DNA of 31,266 nt from Candidatus Arcticimaribacter sp. Lineage in GTDB: Bacteria > Bacteroidota > Bacteroidia > Flavobacteriales > Flavobacteriaceae. This document shows, piece after piece, positions 23,240 through 30,387 of this stretch. The notes beneath the pieces are model-generated. The model saw nothing but the letters and a program-made list of their open reading frames with translations. It ran no database searches and was not told where the DNA came from. Position 1 is the first letter of the stretch, and the number at the start of each line of letters is the position of its first letter. Location: assembly GCA_011526275.1 (NCBI GenBank), contig WTJP01000072.1:13104-44369 (forward strand). The letters are read 5' to 3'. Made by a program: the position numbers and the translations under genes.

Positions 23240-24239
23240 ATATATAACTCCGGTGCGCAGTTGGAATGACCGCCTGCTTTTAATCCTCAAAGGCATGGCC
23301 ATGGGAATGGCGAATAAAATCCCGGGGGTGTCTGGAGGAATCGTAGCCCTAGCGGCTGGCTTCTACGAAGAACTCATTTATTCCTTTTCTCGGCTCGATG
23401 GAAAAGCGATACAACTTCTTTTTAAAAAGGGCTTTGCATCGTTTTACGCCCATATAAACGGTCGTTTTTTGCTGCTTTTGTTCAGTGGGGTTGGGCTGAG
23501 TTTCTTCAGCGTCTCTTTGCTGCTAGATTATTTACTCGATCATTATCCCCGGCATGTTTTGGGGGGCTTTTTTGGGATGATACTCGCCTCGGTTTATTAC
23601 ATCTGGAACGATTTGCCCCAATACAGCGCAAAAGAATATATCGGTGGAATTTTGGGCTTACTCTTTGGACTTGCCTTGTTGTGGATTAATCCGGGAACCG
23701 AAAACGACCACTGGCTCTTTGTGATTTTTTGCGGCATGGTGAGCATCACCGGGATGACGCTACCAGGGCTTTCAGGCTCCCTGCTCATTTTAATCCTTGG
23801 AAACTACAACCTGCTCTTGGTGGACTGTGTCAATGCCATTTTTTTTATGCTGAAAGATGTTTTTAGCGGCAATGGTTTTGGCCTAGACGACCCAGAACGA
23901 AAAAGATTACTTTGGGTTTTTGTCTATTTCACGGCAGGTTCCACCCTTGGCTTAATTCTTTTTTCCAAACTATTGGAGCAACTCATCAAACACTACAAAA
24001 GCATTACGATTTCAACCTTGGTAGGCTTTATTCTTGGTTCATTGGGAGCAGTGTGGCCATGGACTGCAAAAACCACACTAGAAGAAAGTACAGTTGGCCT
24101 ACTCTTCAGCACCCCACACAACCGCTTCTATTTTCCCAATCTATGGACAGTGGACACGCTAATCGTAGGCTTTTTTATACTTTTGGGCTGCACTACAGTC
24201 ATCCAACTCGAACGCTATGGAAAACGACAAAAAACTTAA
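23223..24239 (+). CDS. DUF368 membrane transporter, PopT family (second paralogue)
   Basis: The 338-aa protein is a diverged paralogue of its upstream neighbour, with the same two signature segments: GMANKIPGVSGGIVA (28-42) and TLPGLSGS (179-186), and about eight hydrophobic helices. Where the first paralogue has D18 this one has N31, and the following residue becomes Lys, so the two may differ in coupling or substrate, or may work as a heteromer. The ATG at 23223 lies within the end of the first gene (17-nt overlap) and the gene overlaps aroE by 23 nt at its own 3' end. Both overlaps imply tight translational coupling. Confidence 0.86.
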   Translation: MPQKNRYITPVRSWNDRLLLILKGMAMGMANKIPGVSGGIVALAAGFYEELIYSFSRLDGKAIQLLFKKGFASFYAHINGRFLLLLFSGVGLSFFSVSLLLDYLLDHYPRHVLGGFFGMILASVYYIWNDLPQYSAKEYIGGILGLLFGLALLWINPGTENDHWLFVIFCGMVSITGMTLPGLSGSLLILILGNYNLLLVDCVNAIFFMLKDVFSGNGFGLDDPERKRLLWVFVYFTAGSTLGLILFSKLLEQLIKHYKSITISTLVGFILGSLGAVWPWTAKTTLEESTVGLLFSTPHNRFYFPNLWTVDTLIVGFFILLGCTTVIQLERYGKRQKT

Positions 24240-24966
24240 GTTTGGCCTGTTGGGAAAGGAAATCGACTATTCCTTTTCCCGCGGCTATTTCGCAGAAAAA
24301 TTCAAACGGGAAAACTTGCCCCATTGCCAGTATGACAACTATGACTGTGCTGAAGTAGAAGAGGTACATCAAACCATTTTACGCAACGATATTAATGGTT
24401 TAAACGTAACCATTCCTTACAAAGAGGTAGTTGCCCCTGTACTGGATGAATTGAGTCCTGTAGCAGCGGAGATTGGGGCTGTAAACACCATCGTTTATAC
24501 TAAAACGGGAAAACGTATAGGGCACAACACCGACGCCTATGGTTTTGAAAAATCCCTTTTCGAGCATTGGAATGGAGAAGCAGAAAAAGCCTTGATCTTA
24601 GGAACTGGAGGGGCTTCCAAAGCCGTAGAATATGTTTTAAAACAACGCGGAATACAAACGCAATTTGTTTCGCGAAAAGCCAGTGAGAAATCGATTCGCT
24701 ATGAGGACTTGAGTCCAGCACGCATGGCGGAACATCAACTCATCGTCAATTGTACTCCCTTGGGTACTTTTCCCGATGTGGATGCAGCACCAGCGATCGA
24801 TTACAGTGCTTTAACCCCCAATCACTTTTTGTTTGACTTAATTTACAATCCTGAAGAAACCCGCTTTTTACAGCTAGGGAAAGCACAGGGAGCTGGCACC
24901 GCCAATGGCCAAAATATGCTCGTTCATCAGGCCGAAGCATCCTGGGCGCTTTGGACAGCTTCTTAG
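24217..24966 (+). CDS. aroE: Shikimate dehydrogenase
   Basis: AroE reduces 3-dehydroshikimate to shikimate with NADPH in aromatic amino acid synthesis. The 249-aa product is slightly short for the family (about 270) but complete in motifs: YSFSRGYF (18-25, the S-x-S shikimate-binding serines), NVTIPYKE (63-70) with catalytic K69, HNTDAYGF (103-110) with D106, the nucleotide-binding GTGGAS (129-134) and C-terminal NGQNMLVHQAEASW. It starts within the end of the second DUF368 gene. Aromatic and polyprenyl-phosphate functions have no direct link, so co-transcription may be for convenience. Identity is secure. Confidence 0.95.
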   Translation: MENDKKLKFGLLGKEIDYSFSRGYFAEKFKRENLPHCQYDNYDCAEVEEVHQTILRNDINGLNVTIPYKEVVAPVLDELSPVAAEIGAVNTIVYTKTGKRIGHNTDAYGFEKSLFEHWNGEAEKALILGTGGASKAVEYVLKQRGIQTQFVSRKASEKSIRYEDLSPARMAEHQLIVNCTPLGTFPDVDAAPAIDYSALTPNHFLFDLIYNPEETRFLQLGKAQGAGTANGQNMLVHQAEASWALWTAS

Positions 24967-25011
24967 GGCAATTATATTTTTTGTAATTTTAGGGTACGAG
25001 AATTGATCAAA

Positions 25012-25019
25012 TACCTTTG
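25012..25019 (+). promoter_or_regulatory. -7 promoter box of the DUF349 gene
   Basis: TACCTTTG is a perfect TAnnTTTG match ending 2 nt before the ATG at 25022. The predicted start site would fall inside the first codons, which favours the second in-frame ATG at 25028 as a leaderless start. A run ending TTTTTTG (24977-24983) is a possible -33 element, though slightly far. Confidence 0.5.
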
Positions 25020-25021
25020 TC

Positions 25022-26896
25022 ATGCAAATGGAACCTACCTTACCGCCCGAAGAAAACCAAGAACAACAGCAAGCTGCTGCTGCACCAAATCAAGAAAGTA
25101 GCCCTAGCGAATCGACTGAAACCGCAGCCAAAGCACCCGAAATTAATGTGGAAGACCTCCCGCTGGAAGACTATCCCGCCACCCTAGACAAAATCCTTAA
25201 AGACGACCAATGGATGAAAATGGGGAGCACCGTGCGTAGCCTTCAAGACAGTTTTGATCAAAAATTCTTAAAAATCTTACAGGAGAAAAAAGAGACGTTT
25301 ATCCAAGAAGGGGGAAACGAAATCGACTTCTTCTTTCAACCGGAATACAAGAAACACTTTAGCGGACTCGTTCGCGAATACAAAAACAGAAAGAGCAAGC
25401 ACTTTAAAGAGCAAGAAGCTGCGCAAAAAGCCAACCTCAACCGCAAGCGGGAAATCATTGAGGAAATCAAGCAGTTGATCGACGACAGTGTACACGACAA
25501 CAACAGCTACCGCCAATTTAAAAACTTGCAAGAAGCCTTTCACGCCACGGGGCAAGTACCCCGCAACGAAAGCAACAACATTTGGCAAACCTATAAATTC
25601 CATGTAGAGCGCTATTACGATTTCTTGCACCTCAACCGCGACCTGCGGGAAGCCGACTTTAAACACAACTATGCCGAGCGATTGAAGATCGTGGAACGCA
25701 CCGAAGCCTTGGCGGCAATGGAAGACGTCCCCTCGGCCATTCGAGAACTCAACACCCTACACCGCCTTTGGAAAAACGATCTAGGCCCCGTGGCACGGGA
25801 AGAACGCGAACAGTTGTGGAGTCGTTTTCAAGCTGCGACCAAAGTCATTCACGACCGCAAGAACGAGTACAACAAAAACATCGATGAAATTCAAGCCAAC
25901 AACCGAAGCAAAAAAGAAGAATTGTTAGCACGCATTGAAAAGGAAATCGAACAAAGCCCGCAAAACCACAACGCTTGGCAAAACAGCATGCGTAAGGTCA
26001 ACGAGATCAAAGAGCAGTTTCAAGCCGTGGGGCGTGCTCCAAAAGCCGACAACCGTCGTTTGTGGAATCGCTTCCGTGAACTGAGCCGCAATTACAACCA
26101 CGCCAAGAACCAATTTTATAAAGAACACAAGCAACAAGAACGCACACACATAGAAGCCAAAAAAGCCCTCATTGCCGAAGTAGCGGGGATTTTAGAAGAC
26201 CCGAATTGGAGAGAATATGTGGGCCGTATGAAGAGCGTGCAAAACGATTGGAAGAAAACAGGACGTATTTCGCGCCGCTTGTCGAACAAGCTTTGGGAAG
26301 AGTTTAAAGGCTTGACCAACCTTTACTTTGATCGCCTTAAAAACAAAGTCGAAGCCTTGAGTGCGGAAGACCAAGCCAAGCTGGCTGCACAAAATAACTT
26401 TGTGGAAGAGGTCCTAAAAAAAGAGGCGCCCACTACCCCCAAAAAACTCGAAGAATTCATCGACGAACAGGTAGAACAATGGCTGGGCCTTGAACCCCAA
26501 AACAACAGTGCGGGACAAAAGAAAATGCTGCAACATTTGGTCGGGCTATGGGAAGCGACTTCCCTCTCCAAAAAGGAGAAAACCGCCCAACAGTTTGCCA
26601 CCCAACTCAGCTGCATCAAACAAGACGCAGGAGAACTCAACAAAGAACACAGCCAACTCAAAAAGCAATTGGACGAAATCGCACAAGAACTCATCCAACT
26701 GGAAAACAACCTACAGTTCTTTAGTAGCAGTAGCGACGACAACCCCATGCTAAAAGAGGTGAACAAAAAGATTGAACAACTCAACCAACGCAAAACAGCT
26801 TTTGAGGAAAAAGCCAATGCGGTTAAATCGCTAAAACGCACGCTTAAAAAACAAAGTGAAGCACAGGAAGAGGTTGAAGAGACCGGAGAAGAATAA
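25022..26896 (+). CDS. DUF349 repeat protein
   Basis: This 624-aa cytoplasmic protein has a disordered Glu/Gln/Ala/Pro-rich N-terminus (about 1-45), then four or five DUF349 repeats of about 80 residues, marked by the recurring W-x-x-[FY] helix with W188, W266, W348 and W425 (for example LWSRFQAATKVIHDRKNEY, RRLWNRFRELSRNYNHAKNQF and KLWEEFKGLTNLYFDRLKN), and a long coiled coil (about 540-615) with an acidic tail. DUF349 proteins are widespread in Bacteroidota and their function is not settled to my knowledge. A scaffold or RNA/ribosome-associated role would be a guess. Start could be 25022 or the ATG six bases later; the promoter position favours the latter. It is 55 nt after aroE. Confidence 0.85.
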   Translation: MQMEPTLPPEENQEQQQAAAAPNQESSPSESTETAAKAPEINVEDLPLEDYPATLDKILKDDQWMKMGSTVRSLQDSFDQKFLKILQEKKETFIQEGGNEIDFFFQPEYKKHFSGLVREYKNRKSKHFKEQEAAQKANLNRKREIIEEIKQLIDDSVHDNNSYRQFKNLQEAFHATGQVPRNESNNIWQTYKFHVERYYDFLHLNRDLREADFKHNYAERLKIVERTEALAAMEDVPSAIRELNTLHRLWKNDLGPVAREEREQLWSRFQAATKVIHDRKNEYNKNIDEIQANNRSKKEELLARIEKEIEQSPQNHNAWQNSMRKVNEIKEQFQAVGRAPKADNRRLWNRFRELSRNYNHAKNQFYKEHKQQERTHIEAKKALIAEVAGILEDPNWREYVGRMKSVQNDWKKTGRISRRLSNKLWEEFKGLTNLYFDRLKNKVEALSAEDQAKLAAQNNFVEEVLKKEAPTTPKKLEEFIDEQVEQWLGLEPQNNSAGQKKMLQHLVGLWEATSLSKKEKTAQQFATQLSCIKQDAGELNKEHSQLKKQLDEIAQELIQLENNLQFFSSSSDDNPMLKEVNKKIEQLNQRKTAFEEKANAVKSLKRTLKKQSEAQEEVEETGEE

Positions 26897-27005
26897 AACA
26901 GCTTCAATTATAGCTACCCACAAACTGTCTTAACTAAAGATTAGTAATTTTTATATACTTACATTACATAGATGATTTTAGTTCAATGATTTAAGTAAAT
27001 CCTAA

Positions 27006-27212
27006 CCTAGGAGAATTCAATTACATTCCGAATCTGAGCGCGAAAAAATCCAAGCTGAGATTCTAAAGTTGGGAAAACAGTTGGGTGAAAAACACAAAAA
27101 AAGAAAAGAAAAGATTCTTAAAGCTACCTTTGGTAAAATTCGTTTCCCCGAAGGAAAGACCCCTTTAGAAATCCAAGAGGAAATGCGCGATAAATGGCTG
27201 GAAAAACCTTAA
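27006..27212 (+). pseudogene. Startless small open frame (possible gene remnant)
   Basis: A frame opens after the TAA at 27003-27005 and runs 68 codons to the TAA at 27210. It has no ATG, GTG or TTG near its start; the first plausible codon is ATT at 27015, directly after TAGGAGA, and the first TTG lies about 20 codons in. The encoded sequence is lysine- and glutamate-rich and helical (SEREKIQAEILKLGKQLGEK), then switches to FGKIRFPEGKTPLEIQEEM and ends DKWLEKP, a coding-like pattern and unlike random DNA. Short charged-helix proteins with such tails occur among small antitoxins, but I do not recognise a family. It may be a 5'-truncated remnant, or use a rare start. It could also be fortuitous. 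Confidence 0.35.
27008..27026 (+). repeat. Imperfect 19-bp direct repeat, copy 1
   Basis: Bases 27008-27026 match 27222-27240 at 15 of 19 positions, starting with identical TAGGAGAAT. This copy lies at the 5' edge of the startless open frame and overlaps its first codons. Confidence 0.55.
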
Positions 27213-27217
27213 TTTAA

Positions 27218-27237
27218 TAAATAGGAGAATCTATTTA
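27218..27237 (-). terminator. AT-rich hairpin, possible mazG terminator
   Basis: TAAATAG (27218-27224) pairs with CTATTTA (27231-27237) around a six-base GAGAAT loop. All but one base pair are A-T. On the minus strand it lies 28 nt beyond the mazG stop and is followed by TTAAATTAAGG and a short T-run. It overlaps copy 2 of the direct repeat, so it may be a coincidence of AT content. Confidence 0.3.
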
Positions 27238-27240
27238 CTT
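27222..27240 (+). repeat. Imperfect 19-bp direct repeat, copy 2
   Basis: This copy lies 9 nt after the stop of the startless frame and matches copy 1 at 27008-27026 in 15 of 19 positions. Together they frame a segment of about 200 bp. Confidence 0.55.
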
Positions 27241-27265
27241 CTACACAACCTAATTAATAGATAAT

Positions 27266-28039
27266 TTACTGCTTCTTCGCCTCTTCCCAAAAGACGTCCA
27301 TCTCGGCTAGGGTCATCTCGTGTAGGGATTTCCCCAAGGCTTGGGCTTTGGCTTCTAAATAACTGAAGCGTTTGGTGAATTTTTGGTTGGTGCGTTCCAG
27401 GGCAGTGTCGGGGTTGATTTTTAAAAAACGAGCGTAGTTGATCAAAGAAAAAAGCAGGTCGCCAAACTCGGCTTCCATGGCGTCTTGGTCGCCCTTTTCA
27501 ATTTCGGCTTTGAGTTCGTTCCACTCTTCTTGTACCTTTTCTTTAACCTGCTCTGGGGCTTCCCAATCGAAGCCAACACCGGCCACCTTGTCTTGAATGC
27601 GCTGGGCTTTTACTAGGGCAGGTAAGCCTTTGGGCACCCCAGAAAGGACACTTTTCTTCCCTTCTTTTAATTTGAGGGCTTCCCAGTTTTTCTTAACGTC
27701 TTCTTCGTTTTCCACTTTTACATCCCCATAGATGTGCGGGTGGCGGTGGATGAGTTTTTCGCTGATGCTGTGGGCAATATCGGCCATGTCGAAGGCCTTT
27801 TCTTCGCTCCCCAACTTGGCGTAAAAGGCAATGTGCAAAAGCAAGTCGCCCAATTCATTTTTGATTTCTTCGAGGTTGCGTTCCAAAATCGCATCGCCCA
27901 ACTCATAGGTCTCTTCGATGGTGAGGTGACGCAACGATTCAAAGGTTTGTTTGCGGTCCCAAGGACACTGCTCGCGCAGCTCGTCCATGATGGTGAGCAA
28001 ACGGTCGATGGCCGCTAATTGGTCCTTGCGGCTATTCAT
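27266..28039 (-). CDS. mazG: Nucleoside triphosphate pyrophosphohydrolase MazG
   Basis: MazG hydrolyses (d)NTPs to NMP and pyrophosphate and cleans non-canonical nucleotides from the pool; in E. coli it also affects ppGpp levels. The 257-aa protein has the two-domain form. The N-terminal domain holds CPWD (25-28), IEETYELGDAI (41-51) and EIKNELGDLLLHI (58-70) with E43, E46, E62 and D65 as metal ligands; the second has EEWNELKAEI (171-180) and EAEFGDLLFSL (189-199). The frame extends upstream to 28249, but the ATG at 28039 gives the normal length and start (MNSRKDQLAAIDRLLTIMDELR). It overlaps the end of the DUF5606 gene by 8 nt. Confidence 0.95.
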   Translation of the reverse strand: MNSRKDQLAAIDRLLTIMDELREQCPWDRKQTFESLRHLTIEETYELGDAILERNLEEIKNELGDLLLHIAFYAKLGSEEKAFDMADIAHSISEKLIHRHPHIYGDVKVENEEDVKKNWEALKLKEGKKSVLSGVPKGLPALVKAQRIQDKVAGVGFDWEAPEQVKEKVQEEWNELKAEIEKGDQDAMEAEFGDLLFSLINYARFLKINPDTALERTNQKFTKRFSYLEAKAQALGKSLHEMTLAEMDVFWEEAKKQ

Positions 28040-28457
28040 CCGTTTCGGCTGTAGTCTCGGGCACTTCTTCGGTAAATACCTCGGGGGCTTTTTCCGCCAA
28101 GATATTATACCACTGAATGATTTTCTTGATATCGGAAGGATAGACGCGATCCTCGTCGTAGTCTTGAAAAATTTCAAAGAAAAAAGCTTCCAACTCATCG
28201 GCTGGGGCTTTGGGTTTAACCGCGCAGGTTTTCCCCTCTTCCTTTTCAAAAATGCGTTTTAAAATGTCGCGTAAAGGCACCTCTTTATCGAGTCCATAGA
28301 TGTTGATTTCCGACAAAAGGCTCACTTGGTTACGCACCGAGGCGTTGATGCGTTTTCCATCGACCAAGGAGGTAGCGACTACACCCGTTCGGGTTTGTAG
28401 GGCGATTTCAAAAAGTCCGGGACGGCCACCAATGGCGATGATTTGATCGAGTTGCAT
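28032..28457 (-). CDS. DUF5606 domain protein
   Basis: The 141-aa protein begins MQLDQIIAIGGRPGLFEIALQTRTGVVATSLVDGKR and continues VSLLSEINIYG, a pattern typical of Bacteroidota DUF5606 proteins: a short beta-rich SH3/KOW-like N-terminal half, then a helical C-terminal half (DELEAFFFEIFQDYDEDRVYPSDIKKIIQWYNILAEKAP) and an acidic tail. No function is established. It lies between def and mazG in a minus-strand cluster of housekeeping genes, 2 nt after def, with an 8-nt overlap into mazG, so it is probably co-translated with mazG. Confidence 0.85.
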   Translation of the reverse strand: MQLDQIIAIGGRPGLFEIALQTRTGVVATSLVDGKRINASVRNQVSLLSEINIYGLDKEVPLRDILKRIFEKEEGKTCAVKPKAPADELEAFFFEIFQDYDEDRVYPSDIKKIIQWYNILAEKAPEVFTEEVPETTAETDE

Positions 28458-28459
28458 GT

Positions 28460-29050
28460 TTATCTTTTTTTAGATTGTAAAGGGAACTTCATTTTGTAAT
28501 CCACACGGACTTTCCCCTTGCTGATGTTGTTTAATTTTCCTTTGATTAATCGTTTTTTGAGGGGCGAAAGCTTGTCGGTAAACAAGATGCCCTCAATATG
28601 ATCGTATTCGTGTTGAATGACACGTGCCGCCAAACCCGAATAGCTTTCGGTGAGGCGTTCTCCCGCTTCGTTTTGATAGCTTATCGTAAGGGCTTCTTTT
28701 CGCTTTACGTCTTCCCGCACATCGGGAATACTTAAACAGCCTTCGTTAAACGCCCATTCTTCTCCGCTCTCCTCCTCGATGACAGGATTGATAAACGCTT
28801 TCTTAAAATCTTTGAGCTGTGCTTGTTCCTCAGGAGTCAAGTCTTCGTCTTCTGCAAAGGGAGAAGCGTCGACCACAAAAAGGCGTAACCCTAATCCCAC
28901 TTGCGGAGCGGCCAAACCTACTCCACTAGCAGCATACATGGTTTCCCACATGTTTTCCAACAAAGCGTCAAAGCCTTCGTAATCTGCGGGAATATCCACC
29001 GCTTTTTTCTTTAAGACCGGGGCGCCGTAAGCAACGATCGGTAGTATCAT
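28460..29050 (-). CDS. def: Peptide deformylase
   Basis: Def removes the formyl group from the initiator methionine of nascent proteins, an Fe(II)-dependent reaction at the ribosome. The 196-aa protein shows all three motifs: GVGLAAPQ (43-50), EGCLS (103-107) with metal ligand C105, and HEYDH (147-151) with H147, catalytic E148 and H151. A loop insertion around residues 63-80 (acidic, AEDEDLTPEEQAQ) is usual for Bacteroidota forms. The ATG is immediately adjacent to the ruvX stop, with no intervening base, suggesting coupling. Confidence 0.97.
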   Translation of the reverse strand: MILPIVAYGAPVLKKKAVDIPADYEGFDALLENMWETMYAASGVGLAAPQVGLGLRLFVVDASPFAEDEDLTPEEQAQLKDFKKAFINPVIEEESGEEWAFNEGCLSIPDVREDVKRKEALTISYQNEAGERLTESYSGLAARVIQHEYDHIEGILFTDKLSPLKKRLIKGKLNNISKGKVRVDYKMKFPLQSKKR

Positions 29051-29482
29051 TTAGTTCTTTTTCTTTGAATGCAAAGATGCATCTAAATAGGATTGTAACA
29101 AAAGGGTTGCGCTAATCTTATCGATTAGGCCTTTATTTTTTCGTTGTTCTTTCTTTAAACCTCCGTCGAGCATGCTTTGAAAAGCCATTTTTGAGGTAAA
29201 ACGTTCGTCGTGACGTTCGATGGTCAACGCGGGGATAGCTTTACTTAAACGCTGAATAAAGGCTTGAATTTTCGGTTCTACTGCTGAAGGGGAATTGTCC
29301 ATTTGCTTGGGTAGGCCCACCACACAACATTCTACTGCATGGGTGGTACAATAATCGACAAGAAAGGGAATCACCTCTTTGCTGGCAAGGGTAGTTAAGC
29401 CCGAGGCGATAATCTGCATCGGATCGGTTGCGGCGATGCCCGTGCGTTTTTCTCCAAAATCTATGGCGAGGATTATTCCCAT
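29051..29482 (-). CDS. ruvX: RuvX/YqgF family nuclease (pre-16S rRNA processing)
   Basis: YqgF/RuvX has an RNase H-like fold; it trims the 5' end of 16S rRNA precursors in E. coli and has been named a putative Holliday junction resolvase. Starting at the ATG at 29482 the product is 143 aa, which fits the family, and begins MGIILAIDFGEKRTGIA with catalytic D8; VVGLPKQMDNSPS and IERHDERFTSKMA are the further conserved segments. The frame stays open upstream to 29644, but that extension crosses the divergent dapD promoter and start and looks non-coding. It heads the minus-strand cluster ruvX-def-DUF5606-mazG. Confidence 0.94.
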   Translation of the reverse strand: MGIILAIDFGEKRTGIAATDPMQIIASGLTTLASKEVIPFLVDYCTTHAVECCVVGLPKQMDNSPSAVEPKIQAFIQRLSKAIPALTIERHDERFTSKMAFQSMLDGGLKKEQRKNKGLIDKISATLLLQSYLDASLHSKKKN

Positions 29483-29485
29483 ATG

Positions 29486-29493
29486 CAAATATA
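29486..29493 (-). promoter_or_regulatory. -7 promoter box of the ruvX-def-DUF5606-mazG cluster
   Basis: The minus strand reads TATATTTG, a perfect TAnnTTTG match, ending only 3 nt before the ruvX ATG at 29482. The expected start site lies in the ATG, so a leaderless transcript is likely. The next in-frame ATG would remove catalytic D8, so start reassignment is not an option here. Confidence 0.5.
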
Positions 29494-29547
29494 CGTCTCC
29501 CGCAGGGGTTCCTTGGGAATCTTGTATAAAAAGTGAGGAAGAAGCCC

Positions 29548-29555
29548 TAAATTTG
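29548..29555 (+). promoter_or_regulatory. -7 promoter box of the dapD operon
   Basis: TAAATTTG is a perfect TAnnTTTG match 18 nt before the dapD ATG at 29574, with a possible -33 TTG at 29522-29524 (23-nt spacer, the upper end of the usual range). It overlaps the left arm of a 7-bp inverted repeat (TAAATTT, 29548-29554 and AAATTTA, 29564-29570). Confidence 0.55.
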
Positions 29556-29573
29556 TGCTTCAAAAATTTAAGC

Positions 29574-30380
29574 ATGAGAGATATCATCGAAGCAGCATGG
29601 GAAGACCGTTCCCTCCTCGAACAAGAAGAAACACAAAACACCATTCGCGCCGTTATTGAACAATTGGATTTAGGTCAATTGCGCGTGGCAGAACCTACTG
29701 CCGACGGCTGGCAAGTGAACGAGTGGGTCAAGAAAGCAGTGGTCTTGTATTTCCCCATTCAAAAAATGGAGACCTTGACTGCTGGTCCGATGGAATTCCA
29801 CGATAAAATGCCCTTGAAAAAAGACTATGCCGCTAAAGGTATTCGTGTGGTACCGCACGCCGTAGCACGTCAAGGGGCCTATATTTCTTCTGGCGTTATT
29901 TTGATGCCTAGCTATGTAAACATTGGTGCATATGTAGATGAAGGAACCATGGTCGATACTTGGGCCACAGTGGGAAGCTGTGCGCAAATTGGTAAAAATG
30001 TTCACCTGAGTGGAGGTGTTGGTATTGGTGGGGTTTTAGAACCCCTACAAGCTGCCCCCGTCATCATCGAAGACAATGCTTTTGTAGGATCGCGTTGTAT
30101 CGTGGTAGAAGGTGTTCGCGTAGAGAAAGAAGCCGTATTAGGCGCCAATGTCGTCTTGACGGCATCGACCAAAATCATCGATGTTACAGGAGACGAACCC
30201 GTCGAAATGAAAGGTCGTGTTCCTGCGCGTTCCGTAGTTATTCCTGGAAGTTATACCAAAAGCTTCCCTGCGGGAGACTACCAAGTGCCCTGTGCACTCA
30301 TCATTGGGAAACGCAAAGAAAGTACCGACAAAAAAACCTCATTAAACGACGCCCTTAGAGAGCACAACGTGGCGGTATAA
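29574..30380 (+). CDS. dapD: 2,3,4,5-tetrahydropyridine-2,6-dicarboxylate N-succinyltransferase
   Basis: DapD succinylates tetrahydrodipicolinate using succinyl-CoA on the path to meso-diaminopimelate and lysine, feeding peptidoglycan. With the ATG at 29574 the product is 268 aa, the usual size. The N-terminal helical domain is followed by a left-handed beta helix of hexapeptide repeats (ISSGVILMPSYVNIGAYV, then GSCAQIGKNVHLSGGVGIG) and the conserved PVIIEDNAFVGSRCIVVEGV. The frame is open upstream to 29379, but that part overlaps ruvX on the other strand and precedes the promoter box, so it is not coding. It starts the plus-strand dapD-Sua5-cca operon. Confidence 0.97.
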   Translation: MRDIIEAAWEDRSLLEQEETQNTIRAVIEQLDLGQLRVAEPTADGWQVNEWVKKAVVLYFPIQKMETLTAGPMEFHDKMPLKKDYAAKGIRVVPHAVARQGAYISSGVILMPSYVNIGAYVDEGTMVDTWATVGSCAQIGKNVHLSGGVGIGGVLEPLQAAPVIIEDNAFVGSRCIVVEGVRVEKEAVLGANVVLTASTKIIDVTGDEPVEMKGRVPARSVVIPGSYTKSFPAGDYQVPCALIIGKRKESTDKKTSLNDALREHNVAV

Positions 30381-30387
30381 TTGTAGT

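Larger units (their letters stand above)
26897..27265. other. 369-bp convergent intergenic region
   Basis: This AT-rich region between the converging DUF349 and mazG genes holds the startless open frame and the direct repeat listed below. A weak AT-rich hairpin (ACTAA-AGA-TTAGT, 26933-26945, then AATTTTTA) could serve as a terminator for the DUF349 gene. No RNA gene or promoter box of the TAnnTTTG type is visible in it. Confidence 0.6.

Noticed and set aside
26323..26907. 194-codon minus-strand frame opposite the DUF349 gene
   Set aside because: It is a Ser/Leu/Cys-rich mirror of the Lys/Glu/Gln-rich coiled coil; no domain and no promoter box.
28040..28249. 70-codon upstream extension of mazG
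   Set aside because: It lies inside the DUF5606 gene in another frame, is basic and unstructured, and the ATG at 28039 gives a standard MazG.
27951..28262. 103-codon plus-strand frame within mazG/DUF5606
   Set aside because: It is opposite two well-supported genes, Phe/Gly-rich and without a recognisable domain.
29379..29573. N-terminal extension of dapD upstream of the ATG at 29574
   Set aside because: It overlaps ruvX on the opposite strand and lies upstream of the dapD -7 box; the 268-aa form matches the family.
29483..29644. Upstream extension of ruvX
   Set aside because: It crosses the divergent promoters and the dapD start; the protein normally begins at the residues encoded from 29482.
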